Positions 1 through 6,305 are shown, counted from the stretch's first letter. The stretch is DNA of 7,761 nt from Flavobacteriales bacterium UBA4011 (GCA_002384725.1 DGBF01000201.1:13248-21008); one strand, 5' to 3'. Notes: a model not told the origin generated them from the sequence alone. A program made the numbers and translations.

Positions 1-296
1 GAGCTTTGTTGATCTCTTTCAAACATTTCCAAAACGAAAGATTTATTCAAACTATCCGTTTTCGTCCACTCCAACAAAAGTTGTTTGGTCAACCAATGCG
101 CCATCACACAATTGTGCTCTTCTCCAAAGAATATGACATCCGATTGATTCATTTGTTTTGTCAATTTCTTCCAGCTCGTTTTCTTTCCTTTGAAATTCAC
201 TAGGACATAAGGAGTTGAGTTTTGAGAATAAGCTACCGTGGTATTCAGAAGATAAAATAAGCTGAAAATTGCAAGCAATCGTTTGACGTTTTTCAT
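1..296 (-). CDS. ChaN-like haem-binding-family protein, 5' part only (runs off the left edge)
   Basis: The minus strand reads open from ATG at 296 down to base 1, giving 98 residues without a stop; the C-terminal two thirds lie outside the window. Residues 1 to about 24 form a Sec signal peptide: a basic MKNVKR start, a hydrophobic core LLAIFSLFYLL, and a plausible signal peptidase I site near AYS-Q. There is no lipobox cysteine, so I predict a soluble periplasmic protein, not a lipoprotein. The mature part has VIFFGEEHN (54-62) and VLEMFERDQQ (88-97). These match the two conserved N-terminal blocks (GE-x-H and EMF-x-RDQQ) of the ChaN/DUF399 family, linked in Campylobacter to haem binding and iron uptake. 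Haem binding by this member is inferred from the family. It is transcribed divergently from the LtaS-like operon with 83 bp between the start codons. Confidence 0.8.
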   Translation of the reverse strand, partial: MKNVKRLLAIFSLFYLLNTTVAYSQNSTPYVLVNFKGKKTSWKKLTKQMNQSDVIFFGEEHNCVMAHWLTKQLLLEWTKTDSLNKSFVLEMFERDQQS

Positions 297-310
297 GAAA
301 GAATTTTATA

Positions 311-318
311 CAAAATTA
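311..318 (-). promoter_or_regulatory. Candidate -7 promoter element of the ChaN-like gene
   Basis: On the minus strand the octamer TAATTTTG matches the Bacteroidota -7 consensus TAnnTTTG at every fixed position. It ends 14 bases before the ATG at 296, which implies a leader of roughly 10 bases. I do not see a convincing TTG-type -33 element at the usual spacing. The octamer could occur by chance in AT-rich DNA. Confidence 0.35.
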
Positions 319-363
319 TAGTTTTATTTGTTTTCACACGGTAAATACTGCCCGTATATTCGC

Positions 364-371
364 TATTTTTG
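364..371 (+). promoter_or_regulatory. Candidate -7 promoter element of the LtaS-like operon
   Basis: TATTTTTG matches TAnnTTTG at every fixed position and ends 8 bases before the ATG at 380. Transcription would then begin within a few bases of the start codon, giving an almost leaderless mRNA. No good -33 TTG is visible at the expected distance, so the call rests on the octamer and its position in a divergent intergenic gap. Confidence 0.3.
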
Positions 372-379
372 AACACTCA

Positions 380-2284
380 ATGAATAAAGACTGGTTGAAA
401 CGATTCAAAGCACCGCATGTCCGCAACTTTTGGTGGATGTTACTATTAACGGTATTTGTATTGACAATTCTCCGAATAATTTTCTTTTTCCTGCACAAAA
501 ATGCATTTCCTTCCGTCGGATGTAATGAATGGGGAGTCGGATTCGTTTTTGATTGGATTACCGTCTGCATTTATTTTTTACCTTTTGCCCTACTTCATTT
601 TTTGCCTATTTTCCAACGAAATAACAGAATCTACAGGGTCTGGAGTATGGCCTATTTCTTTATGGTAAATATTGTTTTGTTGCTCCTCAACCTAATCGAT
701 TTAGAATATTTTAAATTTACGAGCAAGCGTTCCACAACCGATTTATTTGCCATAACCTCCGCAGGTAGCGATATCTCGCAATTACTTGGGACATTCTTAA
801 TCGAATTTTGGTGGATGTGGGTGCTGTTAATCTTGTTCCTTTTTTCACTCAGATGGGCGTATAAAAAAGTAACGAGGAAAGAAGAACCGTTGAAAAAAAC
901 GGACATTCTTCCTCATTTTGTTTTGATGCTCATTAATGTCCTTGTAGTGATCAGTATTGGTCGTGGTGGATGGAGTTTACGTCCGATTGGAACCATTGAA
1001 GCGGCTCAGTACACTCAAGCAAGCAACACAGCTTTGGTTCTGAACACTGGATTTACTATGCTTAAATCCTACGGAAAAGAAGGTGTTGAACCTTTAAAAT
1101 ATTATTCTACGGCCAAAGCAACGACAATTTTTAATCCGATACGAAGTACAAAACCGGCCAATATTTTACCTGAAAAGACCAGTGTCGTTATTATCATGTT
1201 GGAGAGTTTTGGCAACGAGTGGATGGCATTCAACAACAAAGAACTAAAAACATCGTACACACCATTCCTCGATTCATTGGCTGAAGAGAGTATGAATTTC
1301 CAAAATGGTTACGCCAATGGTAAAAAGTCAATTGAAGCCGTACCATCCATCATTTCTTCACTGCCCAGTTTAATGGATAATCCGTATATCAGTTCGCCGT
1401 ATGGAAACAATGCAATGGAATCCTTACCCGATATCTTGAAAAAAGCCGGATACAGTTCAGGATTTTATCATGGTGCGACAAATGGTTCGATGCGCTTTGA
1501 CGGATATGCTGCCCAAGCTGGTTTCGACAATTACTTCGGCAGAACAGAGTACGACAACGATGAACATTTTGATAAAACGTGGGGAATTTCAGACGAGTAC
1601 TTCAATCCATGGGCAGCGAAAAAAATGAGTGAATTAAAGGCTCCATTTTTTGCCACCCTTTTCACCTTGTCGAGTCATCACCCTTATTTCATTCCAGAGA
1701 ATAGAAGAAAGCAAACTACATATGGACCTGAACCAATTTGTGGATCAATAAACTATGGTGATTTTGCATTGCGCAAATTCTTTAAAGAAGCAAAAAAACA
1801 ACCTTGGTATGATAAAACTTTGTTCGTTATTTGTGCCGACCATACACCTTCAACCTCATCACCGATCTATAGTCAGCGAAGCAAAATGTACAGCATTCCT
1901 ATTCTTTTTTATCACCCAAGTGGGAAAATTGCGAAAGGAAACAAGATGGAGATTTTTCAGCAATTGGATATAATGCCGACCATACTCGATTTATTAAACA
2001 TTAAAACGAACTATTATGCTTTCGGTAATTCGTATTATCAAGAAGGTCCAAGAGAGGGAATTACTTATTTGGAGGGAATTTATTCCTATTTTAGCGCCCC
2101 GAGTATGATGGAATTCACCGCTGGTAAAACCAAAAACATGTACAATTTGGACGGTGGATTTTATTGGACGAAGGAAAACATGGCCAACGATCCGAAACAG
2201 ATCAACAAGATGGAAAAACGGTTAAAAGCCATAATACAGCGATATAACAACGATTTGATAAAGAATCAAACGAAGGCAAAATGA
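380..2284 (+). CDS. LtaS-like membrane phosphoglycerol transferase (alkaline phosphatase/sulfatase fold)
   Basis: The protein has 634 residues, close to the 646 of S. aureus LtaS. Five hydrophobic segments fill the N-terminal third (about 17-38, 54-78, 87-106, 136-157, 178-195). A linker containing GRGGWSLRPI (194-203) follows, then an extracytoplasmic sulfatase-fold domain at about 266-545. Expected active-site blocks are present: VVIIMLESFG with metal ligand E275, NGKKSIEAVPS with S317 where LtaS has its nucleophile T300, TLSSHHPY with H433/H434, and ADHTPS with D487/H488. These match E255, T300, D475 and H476 of LtaS in order and spacing. LtaS and MdoB move glycerol phosphate from phosphatidylglycerol to a polymer or glucan, leaving diacylglycerol; the acceptor here is unknown and could be a glycan or lipid. 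ATG 380 is the first ATG in an upstream stretch with no other candidate. The stop overlaps the next start as ATGA. A phosphoethanolamine transferase or true sulfatase is less likely: the sulfatase C/S-x-P-x-R motif is absent. Confidence 0.85.
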   Translation: MNKDWLKRFKAPHVRNFWWMLLLTVFVLTILRIIFFFLHKNAFPSVGCNEWGVGFVFDWITVCIYFLPFALLHFLPIFQRNNRIYRVWSMAYFFMVNIVLLLLNLIDLEYFKFTSKRSTTDLFAITSAGSDISQLLGTFLIEFWWMWVLLILFLFSLRWAYKKVTRKEEPLKKTDILPHFVLMLINVLVVISIGRGGWSLRPIGTIEAAQYTQASNTALVLNTGFTMLKSYGKEGVEPLKYYSTAKATTIFNPIRSTKPANILPEKTSVVIIMLESFGNEWMAFNNKELKTSYTPFLDSLAEESMNFQNGYANGKKSIEAVPSIISSLPSLMDNPYISSPYGNNAMESLPDILKKAGYSSGFYHGATNGSMRFDGYAAQAGFDNYFGRTEYDNDEHFDKTWGISDEYFNPWAAKKMSELKAPFFATLFTLSSHHPYFIPENRRKQTTYGPEPICGSINYGDFALRKFFKEAKKQPWYDKTLFVICADHTPSTSSPIYSQRSKMYSIPILFYHPSGKIAKGNKMEIFQQLDIMPTILDLLNIKTNYYAFGNSYYQEGPREGITYLEGIYSYFSAPSMMEFTAGKTKNMYNLDGGFYWTKENMANDPKQINKMEKRLKAIIQRYNNDLIKNQTKAK

Positions 2285-3156
2285 AACGGAAAATTCGATT
2301 TATTGTCAATCCAAAATCTGGAATTCAGAGCAAGAAAAACATTCCTGGTCTGATTGCTCAATATTTGGATACTGAATCGTTCGAGTACGACATTAAAGAA
2401 ACCGAATACAGGTATCACGCAATAAAAATCACTGAAGAATCTATTGCAGAAGGATTTGAAATAGTTTGTGCTGTTGGTGGTGACGGATCCGTTCATGAAG
2501 TTGGAACCGCATTGATTGGAACAACGATTAAAATGGCGATAATCCCAGCAGGTTCTGGAAATGGATTGGCACGCCATCTTAAAATCCCGATGGATACGAA
2601 AGCTGCTATCGAAACGATAAACAATTCGAAGGCGGATATAATGGACACCGTAAAAGTCAACGATCGTTCTTTCTTGAATGTTGGCGGTTTTGGCTTTGAC
2701 TCGCTTATTGCCAAACAATTTGACAGTGACAAACGTCGTGGATTTTGGGGGTATGTTAAACTCATTCGAAAAGAATTTTTCAGCTATCGTGCTTCTCATT
2801 TTGAGATAGAAATCGATGGAGTAAAAACGAAGAAGAAATTAATCCTTTGTACCATCGCCAATGCCAATGAGTATGGAAATGGATTCAGCATTTCACCAAA
2901 ATCGGAGGTAAACGATGGAATAATTGAACTCAGTTTGCTTCACCCTTTTCGATTCTGGCATTTCCCAGCTATGGTCCTTTGTTTCTTTAAAAAGCAACAT
3001 GCTAAATCTCGCTTTATCGAAATTATTCCTTTTACCAAAGCTAAAATTACATTGGAGAAAGCAGTGGCACACTACGATGGTGAGCCTTTCGAAGTAGATA
3101 ATGAGATAAATATTGAAGTTGTCCCTCAAAGTCTTCATATCTTAGTCGGAAAATAA
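2281..3156 (+). CDS. Lipid kinase, diacylglycerol/sphingosine kinase family (DAGK catalytic domain)
   Basis: This 291-residue cytosolic enzyme is close to the usual length of about 300 for YegS/DgkB-type kinases. In order it has the N-terminal phosphate-site motif FIVNPKSG near residue 7, the nucleotide-binding block VGGDGSVHEV (65-74, D68), PAGSGNGLARHL (89-100), NVGGFGFDS in the second domain, and the late conserved YDGEPF (265-270; D266, E268). It should phosphorylate the hydroxyl of a membrane lipid using ATP. Bacterial diacylglycerol kinases usually read PxGTxNDFA at the third block. The GSGN form here is closer to eukaryotic sphingosine kinases, and Bacteroidota make sphingolipids, so diacylglycerol, a sphingoid base or ceramide are all possible substrates. 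Translation is probably coupled to the upstream LtaS-like gene through the ATGA overlap at 2281-2284, which favours diacylglycerol. The family call is firm; the substrate is not. Confidence 0.88.
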   Translation: MKRKIRFIVNPKSGIQSKKNIPGLIAQYLDTESFEYDIKETEYRYHAIKITEESIAEGFEIVCAVGGDGSVHEVGTALIGTTIKMAIIPAGSGNGLARHLKIPMDTKAAIETINNSKADIMDTVKVNDRSFLNVGGFGFDSLIAKQFDSDKRRGFWGYVKLIRKEFFSYRASHFEIEIDGVKTKKKLILCTIANANEYGNGFSISPKSEVNDGIIELSLLHPFRFWHFPAMVLCFFKKQHAKSRFIEIIPFTKAKITLEKAVAHYDGEPFEVDNEINIEVVPQSLHILVGK

Positions 3157-3161
3157 ACACC

Positions 3162-3611
3162 ATGGCCAACCGTTGGAACTTAGAAACTATCTTAGAAACT
3201 ATCGAAAAATTAGATGAGAATACAAAACCGGAATGGGGCAGTATGTCAGCACAAAGAATGGTGGAACACCTCACAGACACTATCCGTGTTGCAACGGGTA
3301 AAAATCCGCAACCCCTTTTGATTCCAGAAGATAAAATCGAAAAGATGCAAGGTTTTTTGGAGACAGACAAATCGATGGCTCGGAATGTTGAAGTGCCATT
3401 TGCACCTAAGAATGTCGCGCTTCGCAATGAAGACACTGAACTAGCAATAGACGAATTTGTGGAAGAATGGATTCTGTTTGAAGATCTTTACAATACGAAT
3501 CCAGCGCTTCGTGCCAATCATTCTTTCTATGGTGAATTGAATTTCCAACAATGGCAAAAACTGAATGACAAACATTTGAACCATCACTTTGAACAGTTTG
3601 GTTTGATTTAA
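3162..3611 (+). CDS. DinB/DUF1569-like small putative metalloprotein
   Basis: A 149-residue soluble protein with no signal peptide or membrane segment. It looks like a four-helix-bundle member of the DinB/YfiT superfamily, nearest to DUF1569. MSAQRMVEHLTDTIR (28-42) supplies one likely metal-ligand histidine, H36. The C-terminal block NHSFYGELNFQQW...KHLNHHFEQFG supplies H120, H138, H141 and H142. The pattern of one His in helix 2 and a H-x(3)-H pair (H138/H142) in the last helix fits the DinB metal site. Such proteins act as thiol-dependent transferases or hydrolases, but many are uncharacterised, and I cannot assign a reaction. The start ATG lies 5 bp after the kinase stop and a terminator follows, so it is the last gene of the operon. 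No link to lipid metabolism can be read from the protein itself. Confidence 0.65.
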   Translation: MANRWNLETILETIEKLDENTKPEWGSMSAQRMVEHLTDTIRVATGKNPQPLLIPEDKIEKMQGFLETDKSMARNVEVPFAPKNVALRNEDTELAIDEFVEEWILFEDLYNTNPALRANHSFYGELNFQQWQKLNDKHLNHHFEQFGLI

Positions 3612-3627
3612 AAAAATATTTCATGAA

Positions 3628-3657
3628 AAAAGCCTCAACTTTTAAGTCGGGGCTTTT
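3628..3657 (+). terminator. Intrinsic terminator of the three-gene operon
   Basis: The hairpin has 14-base arms, 3628-3641 and 3644-3657, with one A/C mismatch and one T-G wobble. The A-rich 5' side and GGGGCTTTT on the 3' side give the usual A-stem-T form. It begins 16 bases after the stop of the DinB-like gene. The T run is only four bases long because the IS6 remnant's inverted repeat starts immediately after it. On the minus strand it is followed by a longer T run, so it could work in both directions. Confidence 0.75.
3652..3657. repeat. Left copy of a 6-bp direct repeat flanking the IS remnant
   Basis: GCTTTT abuts the left inverted repeat. The same six bases abut the right inverted repeat at 4041-4046. 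This looks like a target-site duplication, but IS6 elements normally give 8 bp and the outer two bases do not match. The left copy is also the end of the terminator stem, so chance cannot be excluded. Confidence 0.4.
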
Positions 3658-3672
3658 GGTTCTGTCTCATCT
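3658..3672 (+). repeat. Left terminal inverted repeat of the IS6-type remnant
   Basis: GGTTCTGTCTCATCT matches the reverse complement of 4026-4040 at 14 of 15 positions, differing only at the tenth base (T here, G there). The opening GGTTCTGT is characteristic of IS6-family ends such as those of IS431 and ISS1. Confidence 0.8.
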
Positions 3673-3717
3673 AATTTAATTAAAATAACTATTTAGCTAC
3701 ATTTAGATCAAAAAGAT

Positions 3718-3894
3718 ATGGTCAAGCACCATTGTTTTCCTAAGTCGATCATTTCACAAGCTGTTTATTTTAAATTACGTTTTAGTTTAAGTTATCGATA
3801 TGTAGAAGAAATGATGGCAATACGTGGAGTAAAAGTAGATCATGCAACAATTCAACGTTGGGTGTTCAAATTCACGTGCCATTCGGGTTTATAG
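3718..3894 (+). pseudogene. IS6-family transposase, N-terminal fragment (58 residues)
   Basis: The reading frame runs from ATG 3718 to TAG 3892-3894. Its residues include CFPKSIISQAVYFKLRFSLS, then SYRYVEEMMAIRGVKVDHAT and IQRWVFKF. This closely fits the IS6 N-terminal pattern (HFP-x-EII-x-AV, the LSYR-x-EE-M-x-RG-x-x-VDH-x-TI-x-RWV helix-turn-helix). In intact relatives, the W-R-M-D-E-T-Y-x-K block with the first catalytic Asp follows soon after RWV; here the frame instead passes through FTCHSGL and stops. No catalytic residue remains, so it is a broken gene. At best it would make a short DNA-binding peptide. Confidence 0.85.
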
Positions 3895-4025
3895 CAAACG
3901 CGCATTAGCAACAAAATCAAGAATTAGAATCAGGAAATTGGTCAAGATAAAAATTCGTTCAAATCGCTCACAGCATTGGCCGCTTAGAATTTAAAAATAT
4001 TTGTACTTTTAAATCCTTGTCTAAC

Positions 4026-4040
4026 AGATGCGACAGAACC
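4026..4040 (-). repeat. Right terminal inverted repeat of the IS6-type remnant
   Basis: AGATGCGACAGAACC is the reverse complement of the left end with one mismatch. Its outer edge lies 21 bp before the ATG at 4062, so the element replaces or displaces most of the natural upstream region of the FG-GAP gene. Confidence 0.8.
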
Positions 4041-4046
4041 GCTTTT
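4041..4046. repeat. Right copy of the 6-bp direct repeat flanking the IS remnant
   Basis: GCTTTT directly follows the right inverted repeat and equals 3652-3657. If it is a true duplication, the uninterrupted site read GGGGCTTTTCTATATC, joining the operon terminator directly to the leader of the FG-GAP gene. Confidence 0.4.
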
Positions 4047-4061
4047 CTATATCTTTACCTT

Positions 4062-6305
4062 ATGGTTAAATTATTCTATTTTTTTTGTGTTTTTTTTACA
4101 TTTCAAAGCTACGGGCAATTCAACTTCGAATTCAGTGCGGATATTTCGGTAAATGCAAATGGAAATCCTTTAACAAAAGCCTGGACCGGAGGATTTAATT
4201 TTGCCCAATTTTCTGAGATTGACTTCGATTTTGATGGTGATATGGACCTGGTTGTTTTTGACCGAACGACAGACAATATTAAATGCTTTGAGCATGTTGT
4301 AGATGGTGGTGGTGTACATTCCTATAAATTTGTGTACAAAAGTTATCTACTTTTTCCAAGTGATATCCGCTATCGCTTGTTCTTGGCCGACTACAATCAA
4401 GATGGAAAAAACGACATATTCACCTATGGTATTGGCGGAGTTAAGGTGTATAAAAACGTTGGCAATTCAACCCTTGGTTTGCAATGGGAATTGGCTTCTA
4501 ACTTACTTTATTCGCAATACGCAATCGACATTAACAACTTGTACGTTGCCTCAGCGGATATTCCCGCGATAAGCGATATTGATAATGATGGTGACTTGGA
4601 CATTCTTACCTTCAGTTTGGGTGGTTCTCATGTCGAATATCACCAAAATCAAAGTCAAGAATTATACGGACACTCCGATTCCTTGATTTTTGAAGTTCGA
4701 AACGAGTGTTGGGGGAAATTTGGGGAAGATCCTGTCAATAACAATATCGTACTTAACGATCCCGCTGCAGCTTGTACGTCCAGCGTCATCGTCAATCCGG
4801 AATTTGGAACTGATATTCTCCCAAAAGCTCACGCGGGTTCTACAATTCTTGCTATAGATTTTGATAACAACGGAGTGAAAGATTTAATTCTTGGCGATAT
4901 TTCTTCCAATGCAATGGTTAAACTCGTGAATGGAGGAACAGCAGTTAATACGAATTCTGCCATGACTTTTCTAGAAACCAACTTCCCATCTAATACTACA
5001 CCAGTCGATTTACAATTATTTCCTGGTGCTTTTTATTTGGATGTAGACTTCGATGGTACGAAAGATTTAATTATTGGTGCAAACGCAAAAAGTGCTTCTG
5101 AAAACGAACGCAGCATTCGCTATTATAAAAATACCGGACAAGATAATTTACCGACTTTCATATACCAACAGAACGATTTCCTGCAAAGTGAAATGATTGA
5201 CCATGGAACGGGAAGCATTCCTTTGTTTTTTGATCAAAATAATGACGGAAAGGAAGATTTACTCGTAGCCAATTTCTTCCGTTACAAACCAGTTTTGGAC
5301 AAAGAAAGTTCAATTGCTCTTTATCGAAACACGAGTGCTACGAGCAATCCCGAATTGACGTTTATCGATGATGATTATTTGAACATGACGAATCTGAATT
5401 TAGGATTGCGCACTGTTCCAACCTTTGGAGATTTAGATGGTGATGGAGATAAAGATTTAGTTGTTGCTCGAGAAAATGGAAATTTAATGTATTTCAAAAA
5501 TATTGGAACTATAGGTAACGCCATTTTTGACAACCCTATTCAACCCATGTTGGACAATACAGGATCTGTTATCAACCACGGAACATTCATTTTTCCTCAA
5601 CTTTTTGATTTGAACAATGATAATAAATTGGATTTGATAGTCGGGAAACGAAACGGGACTTTGGTCTACTATGAAAATACAGGAACTATTGCAGCTCCGA
5701 TATTCACGTTGAAAAACACCCAATTGGGTAACGTTTTTGTAGCAAATATTTCGCCCGATGGATATGCTGCTCCTCATTTCTTCCGACATGACGACACAAC
5801 GTATCTATTCTGTGGAGCATTTGATGGAAAGCTCCATTATTACAACAACATCGATGACAACCTGAACCAAGATTCTAGCTTTTTCTATTATTCGCCCAAT
5901 TTCCTCACGATAGATTCGAAAGGATACAGCTCGTTTTGGGTGAATGATTTCGATGAAGACGGTTTACTAGATCTTTTCGTGGGTCATGACCTTGGCGGGT
6001 TAATGCATTTAGAAGTTGATTTGAACAGCACCTCGACTATTAATGAACTTGAGAAAGATAAATTTTTGATTTACCCCAATCCTTCAAACGGAAAGGTCAA
6101 TTTGAGAAATCACACCAATGAAGTTGAAACAATAAAAGCATTCGACTTACTTGGAAAAGAAATCGAATTGAAATGGAGTAAAATGAACGGTGAAATTCAA
6201 ATTGATTTTAGTGAAAAAGTAGAAGGGGTAACAATTCTAAATATTGAAATGTATACCCAAGAAATTTATACGGAACGCATAATTGTGACTAAAGCGCAAG
6301 AATAA
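4062..6305 (+). CDS. Secreted FG-GAP/VCBS repeat protein with T9SS type A sorting domain
   Basis: I place the start at ATG 4062 (747 residues). The frame can be extended to TTG 4017, but that adds 15 residues encoded by the IS right end in front of a good signal peptide: MVKLFYFFCVFFTFQSYGQ, cleaved near residue 19. The body is a run of repeats with nine calcium-loop motifs of the DxDxDGxxDL type, beginning near residues 54, 110, 172, 266, 327, 391, 457, 516 and 629. This is the mark of FG-GAP/VCBS beta-propeller-like proteins. Several loops are followed by F/YYKN-type strands (RYYKNTGQ, MYFKNIGT, VYYENTGT). The C-terminal 85-90 residues carry FLIYPNPSNGKVNL (YPNP at 671-674) and a beta-rich tail, the T9SS type A sorting domain that directs export and usually removal or anchoring at the cell surface. 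No catalytic domain is visible; adhesion or binding is the likely role. The end overlaps ispE by 17 bp, tail to tail. Confidence 0.88.
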   Translation: MVKLFYFFCVFFTFQSYGQFNFEFSADISVNANGNPLTKAWTGGFNFAQFSEIDFDFDGDMDLVVFDRTTDNIKCFEHVVDGGGVHSYKFVYKSYLLFPSDIRYRLFLADYNQDGKNDIFTYGIGGVKVYKNVGNSTLGLQWELASNLLYSQYAIDINNLYVASADIPAISDIDNDGDLDILTFSLGGSHVEYHQNQSQELYGHSDSLIFEVRNECWGKFGEDPVNNNIVLNDPAAACTSSVIVNPEFGTDILPKAHAGSTILAIDFDNNGVKDLILGDISSNAMVKLVNGGTAVNTNSAMTFLETNFPSNTTPVDLQLFPGAFYLDVDFDGTKDLIIGANAKSASENERSIRYYKNTGQDNLPTFIYQQNDFLQSEMIDHGTGSIPLFFDQNNDGKEDLLVANFFRYKPVLDKESSIALYRNTSATSNPELTFIDDDYLNMTNLNLGLRTVPTFGDLDGDGDKDLVVARENGNLMYFKNIGTIGNAIFDNPIQPMLDNTGSVINHGTFIFPQLFDLNNDNKLDLIVGKRNGTLVYYENTGTIAAPIFTLKNTQLGNVFVANISPDGYAAPHFFRHDDTTYLFCGAFDGKLHYYNNIDDNLNQDSSFFYYSPNFLTIDSKGYSSFWVNDFDEDGLLDLFVGHDLGGLMHLEVDLNSTSTINELEKDKFLIYPNPSNGKVNLRNHTNEVETIKAFDLLGKEIELKWSKMNGEIQIDFSEKVEGVTILNIEMYTQEIYTERIIVTKAQE

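Larger units (their letters stand above)
3658..4040 (+). mobile_element. Degenerate IS6-family insertion sequence, internally deleted (383 bp)
   Basis: The element is bounded by near-perfect 15-bp inverted repeats beginning GGTTCTGT. Complete IS6 elements are about 800 bp with a transposase of about 230 residues. Here only the N-terminal helix-turn-helix part is readable (3718-3894). The region that should hold the catalytic DDE triad is missing. Around 3943-3987, in the same frame as the N-terminal piece, KNSFKSLTALAA and a stop faintly resemble the C-terminal block of IS6 transposases. That suggests the middle was lost with both ends kept, though the resemblance is weak. The element cannot move itself but might be mobilised in trans if a related transposase recognises its ends. 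A GCTTTT direct repeat flanks it. It accounts for almost all of the 450-bp gap between the DinB-like gene and the FG-GAP gene. Confidence 0.8.

Noticed and set aside
6..203. Plus-strand open frame of 65 residues
   Set aside because: It lies antisense within the ChaN-like gene, whose conserved motifs and signal peptide are on the other strand. The peptide has no recognisable features.
2266..2799. Minus-strand open frame of 177 residues opposite the lipid kinase
   Set aside because: Its length is notable, but the plus strand carries all the kinase motifs across this stretch. The antisense product is a Ser/Asn/Phe-rich shadow with no domain pattern.
3047..3436. Minus-strand open frame of 129 residues across the kinase/DinB-like junction
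   Set aside because: It spans the 3' end of one real gene and the start of another. No motif or promoter supports it.
3943..3987. C-terminal transposase remnant (KNSFKSLTALAA) as a separate pseudogene feature
   Set aside because: It is in the same frame as the N-terminal piece and faintly like the IS6 C-terminal block, but too short and divergent to annotate alone. It is mentioned under the mobile element.
3650..4048. Canonical 8-bp IS6 target duplication
   Set aside because: The eight bases on each side are GGGCTTTT and GCTTTTCT, which are not identical. Only the 6-bp GCTTTT flush with the ends is supported.
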